DNA of 64,000 bases from Hyphodiscus hymeniophilus (lineage: Eukaryota; Ascomycota; Leotiomycetes; Helotiales; Hyphodiscaceae): NCBI GenBank assembly GCA_016508695.1, contig VNKQ01000005.1, positions 1,054,001-1,118,000 on the forward strand. The letters run 5' to 3'. How positions within the stretch are numbered: position 1 is the first letter of the stretch; each line of letters begins with the position of its first letter. This document shows, in pieces, positions 23,021-36,254 of the stretch. The notes beneath the pieces are model-generated. The model had not been told where the DNA came from. It was given only the letters and a program-made list of their open reading frames with translations, and did no database searches. The translations under genes and the position numbers were made by a program.

Positions 23021-23988
23021 ACCATCCACCAGCTCTCCTCTCATCATCGTACATGAACATGAGGCACGATACCCCCACCCCCCCTTTCCACTCTTCTCTC
23101 CCTCAGCCCGTGCACCTCAACGACTCGAGGAGAACGAGTCGTCTGACAAGCCCAAGCCCCAGCCCCGTTGTTTCAGGACGTCCCCATCGTGCCGTCATCG
23201 TCGCTCCCGCCTTCCTCTTCTGGCTCTCGCTTCTCCACAGCCGTTGTTCTCTCATCGTCACGGGATCTACGCTTCAGAACGGAGTTCGATGTGTCGTTTC
23301 TTCAGGCTCGGATCTGCGAGTTGCATTGAGGGGTCCATCGGAAAATGTTCTTGGTGCGTTAAAAAGGGGTTGCAACAGTGTTGCGAGGGAAAAGAGCACA
23401 TGTGAATCAGTGCAATAAGAGACGACCACTTCGGAAAATACCGAGGTCATGAGAAACGCTGCACGGAATGCGGACCTCTTGTATCTTCAATCTTTCTTGG
23501 TTTGGTGACATTAATCTATCGTAGCGACTGTGCTACGGCCATATATCTCTAGAGGCCGGGGGGTATATGTAATGAGGGTGAAGGAAAGACCAATGCAGCA
23601 GCTAGTAGTACAAATATCATCAAGGCCAGGGCCGGCTCAATGGCTAACCTCCAGAACGCCGAAAAAGCAACAGACACTCCGACGAGTGATCCAGCCCATA
23701 TTGCCAGTCCAAAATCTTAAGCTCTCTCAGCTATGGCTATTAGGAAGAGTATTTCTTCTAGAAACCAACCCCATCCTATATTCGTAAAATGATAGCAACC
23801 ATCAACCATCGCACACAGTGGATATCAACAACGCAGAATGGATATATCGCAAAAGCAAAAACAGCAAGACCCCGCAGTTAAGGGGTGGTATCCCAGGACT
23901 TTTGACCGGCTTTCGTGAAGCGTCTAGGACCGTAAAGAATTGAAGAATTATTGACATATGTATAGGGGCGTTCGTGACGGTCGTTCAA

Positions 23989-25216
23989 TCAATCATCTGA
24001 ATGATGGTCTTCGGAGCCAGCTTCTGATTGAGCTTCGCCTTTGTGCACCTTTCGGTGACGACGCAGGTTTGAAACAACCGAGAAGTGCCTTCCGCAGCCA
24101 TCAACCTCGCACGAGAATGCTATTGACAATCAGTACCAGAATGTGATGAACGTCTTCTATGGACATACGCTTTTCTCCAGTATGGGAGTACATGTGCGTC
24201 TGGAGCGAGCTCGGGCGGGTAAATCTCTTGTCGCACACCTTGCACTTGTGCTTCTTCTGTGTGCTTGAAGACACTTTCGAGCTGAATTGCCCCATCATCG
24301 ATTGAGGCGCGGGCGGCATTCCTCCATGGAGAAGTCCTGATGGCCTTGGCAGAGTTCTTGATCCGACAGACTCAATATCGGAACCCGCATTCGAGTAATC
24401 GCTGACCGATGAGTCAACAGAACCACCAAAGTATGATGGGTAGGTGCCATTTGATGAGATTGAGGAACTTGTCGAGTGTGCCGTAGGGAAACCGTAAGAA
24501 TCACCTGACCCTCTTCCCACTCTGCCTTGACCACCATAGATGTTGCGTGGCGTCGTGTTTTGGCTCATAGCAATCATGCCTCTGCTCGCATCGATCGCAT
24601 CACCGAAACTTCTCGTTGAATCATGTTGTAATCCTCTATCATTGAAGTCAATAAGGGAGTTTTGGCGATGCATGCGGGCTTCGGCTGCGGCATCGAAGGG
24701 GATTGAGGGTACTGACGGTTGTGAGAGTCGTCTCGCGTTGTCTTGCGCCTGAATCGCGTATGTTGATCGGACAGGTGCCTGACCATATCCCATAGACTCA
24801 TAAGGCGATGCGGTCGGCGGGTAGGAGCTGTTGACAGGCGAGGGGGCGCTCGTATACGGGGCTTCATGGCCATATCCTGCGGACATAGTCCGATTGGAAC
24901 TCAACAAATCTTGGGGAATGGTGAGTAAATCCTGCGAGCCATAGACATCCACCAAGAGAGGGCTACCTGCTGATGCCGTGATTGGTACACTGGCATATGA
25001 TCCCATGGAAACATTGGGATTCATCCGTGAAGCTTGGGGTTGATGTTGCTGGTTGAGACCCTCGAGCTTGAGGTTGTGAGAGGGGGCGTAGACATTGTGA
25101 GTCTGGGAGGGCGCCGACGAGGTCCACGGGTTGGTGAACTGGGGAGAAGTTGTGTAAGGCATGTGGTCGAAATTCAGACCGCCAAACCGCTGTTGATTGT
25201 CGATGGCCATAGTCAT
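23989..25216 (-). CDS. C2H2 transcription factor, FlbC-like conidiation regulator
   Basis: Two exons (25216-24169, 24119-23989) encode 392 residues; the 49-bp intron (GTATGT...CAATAG) splits the sequence between the two zinc fingers. Residues 1-315 are low complexity (S, P, G, Y, Q). Finger 1 is CKVCDKRFTRPSSLQTHMYSH (C-X2-C-X12-H-X3-H, about residues 325-345). Finger 2 is a C-X4-C-X12-H-X3-H finger starting CEVDGCGRHFSVVSNLRRH. The tandem arrangement and the RPSSLQTHMYSHTGEK linker match, from memory, Aspergillus FlbC and related developmental regulators; the exact paralog is not certain. The start ATG is MTMAIDNQQ. The gene is isolated, with 3.1 kb downstream and 7.3 kb upstream lacking other genes, as is common for developmental regulators. 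Confidence 0.85.
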
Positions 25217-28200
25217 CTTCGAAGATGAGCAGTGTCAAGCGCGACAATGAGGTATCTATCGATGGTGCTAGCGATAGAGGGCCGGTACGAAAGATACACG
25301 GGATCAGATGCAGGATCCCGTTGAAAGATAATTCGTGTCACGTCTGGACCGAGGAATTTTGGAGAAAATGGATGATCGTTCAAGACTGATGGGTGGGATC
25401 AGCGTTCTTATGTGCTTCGATGGTGCACGAAAGTCGGGAGATGATCCAGGGATACGGTTGGTCGCCTGGGATTGGAGAAGTAGTTCTTCCTAAGGAGGAG
25501 ACGATCCGGTCTGATAGGAGGAGCAGAAGAAGTAGTAGACTAGTAGACTAGTAGACTTGTAGACTAGTAGTGTGGGTGGTGAATTTGGTATGGTTGAAGA
25601 GACTGAGTCTGATTGCTGAGATGGGGTGCTGGGTACTAGGTTTGGAGAGTGGGGCGGCCGTGGGCACTTGGATATATGTCTTTCAGGAAAGATCGACAAC
25701 ACAAGCTCTGGTCTGCTTTTCCCGTAAGAGCTACTTTTTGCCCTTCCCTACTCGTGCGGTGAGTGAGAAGATGGTGCTAGCCTAGGATGATCGAATTGAG
25801 CCGTCGATTTGGTCTTTGAGATTAAGCTCATCAGACAAGTTCCACTTCGGGGTTGGCAAGAGCTTGTACGGTAGTGAGTTCGTGACTTGTGAGGTCAGGT
25901 AGTTGGGAAAGGTAGTTGGCTGGCTAGCTGTCAGATCTTTCGGCAGTCTGATGATCGGCGGCGGAGGGTCCTCCGGGACTTGTATCGATGTGGTGGTGAT
26001 GTTCAGAGTGACTGGGTCTGCGTTATTGTCGTCGTCGCTGATGTTGTTTATTTATGTTGATTGACGAGAAATAGTAAATAGTAAACGGGAATTCGCGAGA
26101 GACCAAGTGAGGATGAGGGAAGTATATGGGCGATCTCAAGGCGGGGGAAAAGATCCTTTACATAAGAAATTCCTCGGAGGCATGAGGTTGCGCTATCTGG
26201 GTATGATGGAAGAGGAGACGCAGGGATACAATAATATCCCGAGCTACTAACTGGGAAGCGCAGAGGAGGAGGACAGGGGAGCTAGTAGCAGCATGACAGT
26301 AGTACGTTTTAATTTACGATCGCGCAAGAATACGTCGTTTGAGTGGGTAACAGTAGCAGAGCTAAAGAGGAGTACCGACATGCACAGATTGCAAGTTTCT
26401 ACTTTCATTTTTTGCAGAATGCAGTTAGAGTGGAGATGTGGGTGCTACCAGAACGGATATCAGAAACAGAAAACAAAAACATACCGTAGCGGGATCAGGG
26501 GCCATTTTTACTAGAAACACGCCCCCACCCTGCTTTCTCGAAAGCCCTCTCCGCGCCAAAGCCGTCATGATGGACGAATGAGCAGAGCCAACGGAGACGT
26601 CAGGGGAATGAGAGTGGGTCTCAAAAAGAGAGAGGGGGGTGATGCTAGCAGGAATGGAGGAGTGGGAGACCGAGGTGGCAATTGAAACTCAGCCAGAAGG
26701 AAGACTAGTTCCGCTGTCCCAAGTGTCCTTTCAACCTTTGGCAGTTCAGTTCATGGGTAGGGGACTGTGTGACACGCCGACTGGTTGGGACTGCATGCCT
26801 TTCAGGAAAGGATCCTTTTCTTTTGGGGCCACGATATGGGATGCGCATACGCAACTGCGGGAATGGGAGGAGCCATTGCGTAGGTGTACAGCTTGCTGCT
26901 GCTTGAGGGAGGGATGGAGGGATGGAGGGGACAACGGTGAAGGGGTGATGGATTTAGAAACTGGTGAAAGGCAAAGGCAAAAACGGCTCTGGGACTCTGA
27001 GTGGGTGTGGGCACACTGGCAGAGAGAGACTGGAGAGACTGACCGGGTGTACACTATGGAGTTGTACCGGCTACTATGGGGTTACAGACAGTGATGAGCA
27101 GAGTCGCAGATACGAGGAGTTGGGGAGCATCTACAGACTCCCAAGGACTCCGTACAATTACTGTACCACTGGATCTACCGCCAGGTCAGGCACTCCCAAG
27201 TCCCAGCGATTGCCACGGAAACACCCATTATTGTCTAAGGTGCACTGGAAGGGCGGGCTCCAGTGTTTCCAGCGGCCACCATTCAGGGCAACATCATGGA
27301 CAGGAGCCCGAATAAGAGCCCGAAAAAACTGCAGCACAGTTCACGATTTCTAGTAGCCAGCACCTCGATCATTCTCCTCTTCCTTCCTTTTTCCTTCCTC
27401 CCTTCCTTCCTTCACTGAGTCTACTCCCTCCTCCTTTTCTCTCCCACTTCCTACTCCCACTCCTCCCTCTCCCACTCCCTGTCAATATCCAAATCATGGA
27501 CCCCGAAATGACGATGCAGTAGGGGTTGGACTGCAGATGGAGGCGTCCTGGAGAGTAAGTGGCGTCCGCTAACAATTCGGACCTTGCTCACTGACTAGGG
27601 GGGAGAGAATGCACGAATGCACTCAGAGACGCCACCCATTATTCTCCCCCCGATCCCAATCACGTACCTCCGTAGTGCAAGCTGTACAATGAATGGCGCT
27701 ACGCTTCCTTCGACTAACCCCCAATCTCTATTTATTTCCTATTGCCGTGGCAGCTGGGGTTAATATCTCCCCCCAATCAGCAGTCACCAGGAAGCCCCCA
27801 TCGCCGATTGAAGCATCCTCGGCGTTGGGAGTGAGATGCTTGATGCATGTTTTAGTTTTCTGCCTCTTGGCACTGTCCCCAGAAGGAGGAGCACTTTCAG
27901 TAAAAATGACCTGGCTTGCCCTAAGATTTCTACCATAGGCCGTTGTAGCGAAATAGCCCGAAGTCACCTCGGCAGGTGTGCATGTGGGGAAGGTGTTCTT
28001 TCACAGGCCTTCCTTCACGCAATCCTTTGATAGGGAGAATGAGCCAACGAATGGTAGCAATAACATAGAAAGAAGGAACACCCCACAGAATAAAGGCCAT
28101 GAAAGCTCATAATTATCTGACGAAGCACTTTCCTACTCTGTCAGAATAGCGCACTCCTGTTAGCACGGAATAAAGGCATACTTCGTAAAAACATAAAAGC

Positions 28201-31200
28201 CTAATAGCATTCTTTTCTGCCCGAGGCTCGAGCGCAAAGCGCCTGTTGAATTCCTCAAGCACCAGAGGTATGGAGAAGAGGCGTCAGCCACATGCAGCAA
28301 GGCGGGACGGCGATCACATCGTGACAAGCGACGAGGATGAATTTCGATGCTGCAGCTGTCTTATTGCCAGATGTTCTGCTGCCTGTTTGGGTTGTTGCTG
28401 GTTTGCTTTTGCTACTTCGGTGCTCGAAGCTTGTCAAGTGTGACTTATCGATCCCTTTCCTGATGCCTGAGCGCCACTGTTGGCGACATTTTGGGATCTG
28501 TTCCAACTCTCGTGAGTCGCGCTCCATATGTATAGTCAGTACAGTACATGGACATGGCAACGATATCACGCACCGGCGCTATTGATAAGGACCCCGGAAA
28601 CTTGAGCATAACCCGTTGATTGAAAAGAGAAGAGAAGTCCACTCTCCCGCCATCAATCTCAAGTTCTCAACACCCCGTAGAGTCGGAAGTCTCCAAGAGC
28701 CCGTGTTATTTACCGTTTGTGGCTTTTTAAGTGCCGGAAGTATGCTGCCGTTTATCAGATATACTTTTGAGAGTACGTTAAAACTAATTGCGCCATGGCG
28801 CGTTGAGCCGTCGACATTAATTTCTGTTCTGGTCTGGGGGGCTTTAGTTTTGTAAATTCAGTGATAGCAAGTGATCGATTCAACCCCCCAATCGATCCCA
28901 CGATATCGCTCCCGTATTCTGCTCCTTCTCAAGGGGATTCGTTTTAACGAAGGCCGATACTTCTCCCGAGAATCTCCTTCCATTATACTGGCTAACCAAA
29001 TAGAAATTGAAGTTCAGAAAGTGTGACGTCCTCTCCGGCCAAAAATAAATCAACTCCTGCCTCTGTCGTCGCAATAGACTAACAGAAACTTCGAGTACAG
29101 TCTGCTTCCATCGGCGAGCCGTATGTAAGCAGTCATCTTACTGCGGTGGTGAGAATAAGGTAGCGAACACCAGGAACGGAGAACGCTCTGACTCCTTGGC
29201 TTAGATAGGTGGGGATCTGGCTTGCACTGCACTGAATCACCAGTCCGCTGTCGCTATGAAGTGCTGAGTGCTTTGGCACATTCGTACCCCACAACCAATA
29301 CCTTATTCTGCGCAAGCCTGCACGGTGAGGCTTTACGCTATGTCTTTAGTCACCGGGAAGCACGGCGATCCGGACGGCATTCGAAAAGCCAAAGCCAAAA
29401 GCTGCGTCCCTCCGCGCCAGGCGCGGCGTTTGCCTCATGTACACTGTACAGTACAGTAGCACTGGCAGTCTGGCACTGGCATTCATCCTGACCCTAGAAG
29501 AACTCGAGACCCGGATTCAGATATGACGAGTCGAAGACGCAGGTAGGAACCGCAGGAGTCAGGACTCAGAACCTTGGAGCTGCTCGAATACGGGCACACG
29601 GGCACGCACGCACACTCTTTCTCTCAAGTCTCAAGTCTCAACACGGCCGAAGAAAGATAACACCTGACAGAAAGTGATATGACCAGCAGAAACGCTTGCA
29701 AGGGCCAGTTGAGAGTGGGAAGAAAGAACCATTCACAGTGCTCGTTCCTGAAGAGGCGGTCAGCCCCCCCGTCGATGCCGTGTGAGATTCGACGTCACTC
29801 TGCCGCCCCTCTCAGGCTCTCATCAATGTCGCCCTGTGAGATGAAAGCGGAGCAAGAGGTCCTCCAATAATGCTTTCCTGAAGACCCTGTTGAGCATTGC
29901 AGCGACCCTTGTAAGCTAAGGCGGACGTGCAGCAACGACAACGCCTTGCACTTCCTATCCCGCAACGTTCTTTCAGTCTTGTGGGAACAGACCTGGACAA
30001 TGCAACTGTGAAGTCTGGATATCGTGGGTCGAGTCTTCGACAAGCAATTGGTTTTGGCCCTTGGATGGAATCCCAGGAACTGATCCGACAAGCCGTCACC
30101 CGAACCCAAAACCGTTGAAGGAATGGATTTGTTCCAAGGTTTAACGGATCCGGCCCATTGTCCACATCGTATCAACGTAGAGTCGTAGACAAGATGAGGA
30201 GTACAGAACAAGTGCACGACAACGGCCCAGCATTGACGTTCTTACTTTAGCGCAAGGAGACAGAGACAGTGCAGAAATTACTTCGTATCAGTGGATGCAG
30301 GCTTAGAGGCATTTCGAGATCCATCTGGTTGGATGTGGTTGGTGTTGCTTACTCGCACCCAAACGTTAGAAATTTAGAATTGAGATGTTGAGAAGTTTAG
30401 ATGTGGGCATGCCCATTGCCCATGCCGATAGATTTTGAGTCGAGTCGCGTCTCGACAAATGCGGAGAGAGTGTTTCCTCACACCGTAGAATAAGAAAAGC
30501 CACAAGATGCCCCGAGGACTCACACAATGCAGTCAGTGAATGCGCACACACAGTCAACACCCTCTACTACCCACCCCTATTTTCTCGCCAATGATAGCGA
30601 GAGGGAAAAGGGGTTCATGTCTATGATTCGGCAATGCCGCATTTTCACCCATGGGTTGGTTACGGGACCGGGTAGAAACCTCTAGGCTGTCTATCTTGAA
30701 CGCTCTCTTTCATGAGTTCTTACTTTATTATTATCATTGTATGAACCAGCTGGGGCTTATGTCCTCAGTTGTGCGCACAGCGCACACACGGACGGGATTT
30801 CTTCAACGTTGAAGTTCCCGCATTATCAAAGTGCTTACGGAGTCGTAAGGTACTAAGGTCCAAGAAATCCCCGGTGATAGTGCAGAGATGATCACCCAGA
30901 ACGCCCCGTCGGTGCCTGTCAATCTCACTGCTTACCGCTCCACATTTCTTCCTCTTTGGTCTTAAGAGGTTCCTGACTACCCATTGGGGGCGACGGCAAT
31001 CCCCTCACAGATGCCGGGAACGAGGCGTTGTAAGACATCTATCCATATTCGTCGTCCTCTCCTCCTCCGAGTCAGAGGGTCTGATACAGATGAGAGACAG
31101 ACAGTACGTACTGCACGGTACGGAACTCCGGAGTGAAGCTTTTGGAGATTGAATGAACCCACTCGAAGACCCGCCCGCAGCATGGAATTCGACATTTTTC

Positions 31201-32511
31201 TCTCCTATTTTCCTTCAAGCCTCCTAGCCTCTCCCTTGTTTCCCCATCAGCCAATCTTGCAAACCCTGCCCTGCACCATTCAACATCAACTCTCTCTCCC
31301 CCCTTCCTAAGAGCCCCCACCCCGTTTGCCGGAAGCAGATCGACGATGTGTTTCAGGTTCGAAGACACATCGGGTTCCGGTCAAGCCCCCGTGGATCATG
31401 CTCATCTCTAGTTCTCCTTTAGGAATCCTCCTCCTGGCCCGTGGGCAGCGGTGGGCACGCTGAAAGGGAAATTAGGCTTCGCCTGTTTTGCCTTGTCTGC
31501 ACAGGCTGATCCCCCACATCAGGGGGCGCGCACATCAAGTCCGGCAGCTCATTTCCCGCCGGTTGCTCGTTTGGGCTTCAAACACCGTCGATCCTCAAAA
31601 TGGGGCTGTTGAGGTTAAATCTGTATTAATCCGAGCATCTCGCCGAGATGTCTTGGGGTCACGAGTGCGTGAATGTTCTGATATCGAATCTTGTTGCTGT
31701 GGAGAGAGAGAGAGTGTGTGTGGTGTGAGAGAGAGAGATTGCTCATTGCGACATTGTTCACGGCCTTTTCAGCCGCGTGTCCGTAATTACTTTTTGTATG
31801 TATCCTGGCTGACGATTGTCTTCGAAAAGAAACCTAGACACATTTCATGCAATGTTAATGGGACTTAGCTTTAATCGAAAGCCCTTGGTCCCTATACGGA
31901 CGAATTCGTGCTCGAATAGGTTCGATAACACTCTCTGACAAGAACTGACTTGCTTTCTCCAGGTCGCCGACCAAATAGTTGAGATTCCCAGTCCGTGGCG
32001 TCTTCGTTCTCTCCACTTTTTGGAATAGCTTTGACTCTGTTGATAGTGTGATACCTGCTCCCATAACTTCTATCACGCCTCGACAACTGCAAACATACTT
32101 TGACTTGAATATTTTCATTTCCTTTTGTTCCCCCGCTCTCAAATCACCGAAGAATGGTCTTACTACATTACATCTGCTACATGAGGGTATTGATCGCCGC
32201 CCTCTGGCAGCCTTGTGACGAAACTGCAGAAGATATGGTACAAAGAGAAAAAGTTGAGAACATGGGGTATGTAGTAGCTCTAGACATTAGGGCACAGATG
32301 TAGTTCAAGAAGGAAATGTCGCAAGAGCAAGCCGTAGATTGGCAACATTGTGCCTGGCATGAAAACAAAAGGCCGTAAAGTGCTCGCCAGTGAGCAAAGA
32401 GCTCTCTGCCTCATGATAAAACGTCGCAAACAATCGACAATAAAAGTAAGGAGGCAAGCCAGCCTATCCAGAACGCCTATACCAAACCGGACGCCATCAC
32501 CATGCTCGGGT
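25217..32511. other. 7.3-kb gene-free interval upstream of FlbC-like gene
   Basis: No ORF here resembles a known protein. The longest (26639-27094 plus, 29795-30217 minus) have unlikely compositions and no neighbouring exons. The interval contains the TAGTAGAC repeat at 25533-25570, pyrimidine-rich tracts near 27370-27480, ACTGTACAGT at 29443-29452 and GA/GT dinucleotide tracts near 31700-31740. It probably holds a long 5' leader and distal regulatory region for the FlbC-like gene, and at the right end the 3' UTR of RAX2. A noncoding RNA cannot be excluded. Confidence 0.5.
25533..25570. repeat. TAGTAGAC octamer, about 4.75 copies
   Basis: Three perfect copies, one TTGTAGAC variant and a partial copy, about 320 bp upstream of the FlbC-like start codon, so probably within its leader or promoter. 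Confidence 0.85.
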
Positions 32512-35500
32512 TCATAACATTGTTGATTGCTTCTCGACTCCGCTTCGACCTTGACCCAGAGAGCTGAAAAGCTGCGAGGGTGGGATTCTTGACATGCCGT
32601 TGTTCCTGTCGAAAGTGGCGCTGGGTGCGGGCATGTATCCTTCTCGTTTACGTCGATATCGTTCAGCAAAGTAGGCAATGATAACCAGAAGAAACGTCAG
32701 GCCGAGAGCGATAGCAAGGGCGATGAGTACAACGAATCCTACTGCCAAGTGATGACCTGTGAATCTCGTTAGTATATAAAATACAGAAGTGTCTAAACAG
32801 ATGACTTACGAATCGACTTGAATGAGTTCTGTTCTTGAGAGAATAATTGTGAGAGGCTGCCTCCGGTATTCGTTGAGGTTGTAGTAAGGGCGAAAGGCTG
32901 GAAGGTTGTCCCATTGAATAGGACGGCGGACGCACTTCCAAATCCAGGAACATTTAAGGCTCCAGTTAGCATGAGCGTCTGTCCTGCGGAAACAAGAGAT
33001 GATGTCGCATGGTTTTTGGTAAGTGCCAAGACCTGAAGACCTCGAACTTCTGTATTGCTTCCAAGCACATCACCAACAGAGTTCCATGTCGACCCATCGT
33101 ATTTCATGAGGAAGGCTGAACCGTTAGTTGAAGTGCCAGAAACCCAGAGTTCAGACGCATCACTATTGGCAGCGGCAAGTGCTGTTACTGGTCCTGGAAT
33201 ACCGTCTGCACCGTTGGCCGCTGACCATGTCTGAGCTTTGGCATCATAGTTGGCCAAGGATGTATTTACTCCGTTGACTGAAAGAGAACCACCAACAATG
33301 AGTAGGTTAGTGCTGGCCCATGTCATAGTATTTGCGATACCGGCAAGGGTTGACCCAGGGCGACTCCATTGAGATACGGATGTGCCAAAGACGCACACTG
33401 CAGGGCAGGTGAGAGATCCGGCGCTTGCAAAGTTTCCACCCACATACACGTCACCTGATTTGCCAGGCCTCGTCGAGATAGAGTTGACAGCGACAGTGCC
33501 ACCAGAGAGTGCAGGTGCTTGGGTCCCGAAAGTCGAGGTAATTAAGTTGAATGAAACCAAGCCATTAACATTGCCACCATTCACAGTTCCGGTAATGAGT
33601 CCCCCAGCAAAGAGAGTATCCTTTTCAACAGCTAAAGCTAGAATTGTTGAATCGTTTGAAAGTTGAGAGCCGACCCCAGTGACGAGATCAGATTTTGAGC
33701 CGTTGATGAAGACAAGGTTGTTGATATCAGATCCATCAGATCCCGTTGCTTTGAAGTGCCCGCCCAGAATAGTCACGTTTCGTCCGCTATTCTCATAGAA
33801 CAGACCAGCCACAACACCACTGATATTCTGGCTACTGGTGGCAGCTCGTTTTGACAAGGTGGTTGATGAATTGGATACTGCCGGTGGCTGGATATGAATT
33901 GGTAACGGGCTCAATTCAGAGGACAACGCGACTGCACCATTTGCGCTCAGTTGAGACGAGGACATCGAACCAGCGAAGAGTGAACCACCGGTAGGTAAAT
34001 CTACTGCTGCAGTAAGCTCCCCATCTATGGAGACTGTAGGCACGTTCAGGTTCTGCAGCCAATTGCTGTAAGAAGGAACCCAAACGGCAAAGCCAGTGAC
34101 ATCTATTGAACTGTTGCTTCCAAAGGCCAGGATTTGGGTAAAGTCACCAGTAAGCGTGATAACTGTCTCGGGGACGTTTGCTGTAATGTTGAGCAACAAA
34201 GGGACGGCATTAGTGACCAGCCCATTCACACCGGCTCCTAAAGCATTCCATGTGTTCCTTGATGTGTCATAGACAGCAATGTTGTTCAGACCTGCAATTC
34301 CATTGGTGCTTGTATTTGTGAATTTACCACCAACGAAGATTTCAGTCCCATTGACGAACATTGTCACAACCTCGCCGTTGAGGCCTCCATCGCTTAAAGG
34401 TGTAGCACTGGAGCCGGTGATTGAGAATATGTTGGTGTAATTGCTGGTGGAGAAGTTTCCCCCGATATATGTTGTGCTGCCAGATGTCTGTAGAGTGTTC
34501 ACACCAGAGCCAGTGCTGAAATCTACACCTGCTTGGTCGAAAGTCGAGTTGGCAAAGTCGTTAGTGTTAATAACAGCTTCACTTGGATTGAATTCGAAGA
34601 GACTGTTCAAGCCACCAGCAGATGATATTAGAGTAAATCCAACGCGCTGAGCTACCACGGTGAGGTTTGAAACCCCCTGATTGGAGCTTGGAGAGAGGGT
34701 GACCGAGGGGCGAAAGGACCCGCTCCCAGCCTCAATATAACCAAAGTAAATTTGGTCATATTTGTCGAAGTTATTCGTTTGAAAGATTTCCGTGGTAAAT
34801 CCCGCATTGGTGGTTCCGCTGGCCATTGTGCCAGTGATGTTGACCCGCCCTCTTGTAGAGCAAGTGTTATCTTGGAGACATCCTGGGGTATATATGTTGA
34901 CAGAATAGTTTCCAGATTGCTTGATATCGGGCTGAAATATAACAGAGGCTTCTTCAGATCCGGTGATCGTAGCTGAAAGATATTCAGAATCACTTTGGAG
35001 AGATGGTGAGGTATTCCAAGGTCCGGTAGACGTCGAGTTGGAAGCCAGCGAAATATCTGCACAAGTAGGCTCATTGAAACTGTCGATCGCATATGCGAAT
35101 ATATCGTTCTGGAAGAGTTCAACCCCATCCAGACCACCTCCACTGCCATACCAAGCAGAGATATCGATCTGAAATGCGTTCATTCCAATGACATTCACAA
35201 AATGGAAGTCCTGGTACTTGACGCTAGCGTTGCTACTCAATGGGCACTCCGAGGAACATGAGGCGTTGTGGCCAGTCGCAGGATCGATATAAGTGAAGTT
35301 CATGATGCCATCGATAGGCGAAGCTGTATAACGCCAAGTCTGGGTACCTCTTCCATCCTGGTGTGTATTCCATAGTCTCAATTTCGTTGGCTCGAACCCA
35401 AAGCCGAATTCCGCTTTCCAGAAGCCAGGAGTATTATCCGCCAACAGCCAAGTATTTCCAGAGCCATCCGTGCCGCTGGTCTTGCAAACAATGTTCTTGG

Positions 35501-36254
35501 GATCGCTGAAGCCAGTGGTTGTTGAAGACGCTCCGGCTGTGATATTGGCCCCGGATATGTTTATGATTTGCATATCGGGCAAGCTTGGACCAGATGAGTT
35601 ACCCAGCCCAGTGAAAAGGCCTCCGAAGATGATGTGGCCGTTGGAAGCTTTGGAAATGGAGGTGACGGGTCCATTGAATCCAGCGAAAGGGAGATTGGTC
35701 CATCCAGCTGTTCCAACCCAAGCAATCGCATTTGTCGAGTTCGCACCTTTGAAGCTTCCACCAACATAGACAGTGTTGGTATCTTCGTCACAGAGGAGCG
35801 CATTAACTTGTCCAGACAATCCGGTGAGCGGCACAACTTCAGAGGTGTTCGGGTTGAACAATGCGGCGCCTTGAGATTCAATCCCTCCCAGGCTTGTGAA
35901 ATTCCCTCCAACCACAACGCCAGCCAGTGACCCATCATGCATAACAAATGCGCACATGGCCTGAATACCAGCATCGGCTGCTGCGAGGTTCGCAAAGCCA
36001 TCGTTGGGAAAACGCGACAGTACGGACTGACTTCCATTGGTGTTGAAGCCATTCTCGCTCTGCCCCTCGAATTGATAAAGCGAAATGCCCTCAAAATCAC
36101 CAGCCAACCCTACGCGCCCCAAGTGTGAGAGATCGAGATTCGGCGAGGGAACAGGATTGAAGCTGATGGCGAGCGATAATGGTGCGAATGTCAACAAGAG
36201 ACCTAGCAGTGGTAGGTCTCCGGTTGACGGACTCAGCCATGAAGAGCACCTCAT
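32512..36254 (-). CDS. RAX2: Rax2-like cortical polarity marker, single-pass membrane glycoprotein
   Basis: Two exons (36254-32810, 32756-32512) encode about 1229 residues; the 53-bp intron has GTAAGT, a TACTAAC branch site and CACAG. The first in-frame ATG (36254) starts a signal peptide (LLGLLLTFAPLSLA). The long extracellular part has repeated kelch-like strands such as GVVVGGNFTSLGG, NTVYVGGSFKGANS and GDVYVGGNFASAGS, with many N-X-S/T sites. One membrane helix near the C-terminus (AVGFVVLIALAIALGLTFLL, residues about 1152-1172) is followed by a basic stop-transfer AERYRRKREG and a short cytoplasmic tail. In yeast, Rax2 marks the cell pole and division site for bipolar budding; in filamentous fungi the family is linked to polarity and septation. 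The frame is open upstream of 36254 but only from a TTG. Confidence 0.92.

Larger units (their letters stand above)
20910..23988. other. 3-kb gene-free, repeat-rich interval downstream of FlbC-like gene
   Basis: No conserved coding sequence. It contains the 13-copy 9-mer at 22300-22416, a duplicated 20-mer at 22631-22670, an AATG run at about 22827-22844 and an ATCATCC run at 22986-23020. A TACGGAGTA motif is at 21965-21973. The left part presumably contains the promoter of the membrane-protein gene, the right part the FlbC-like 3' UTR. Confidence 0.55.

Noticed and set aside
20910..23988. CRISPR-like array at the repeat-rich interval
   Set aside because: The repeats are contiguous simple tandem units without unique spacers, and the genome is eukaryotic.
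26639..27094. 151-codon plus ORF upstream of the FlbC-like gene
   Set aside because: Composition dominated by Trp, Glu, Arg and Gly from purine-rich DNA, with no family match.
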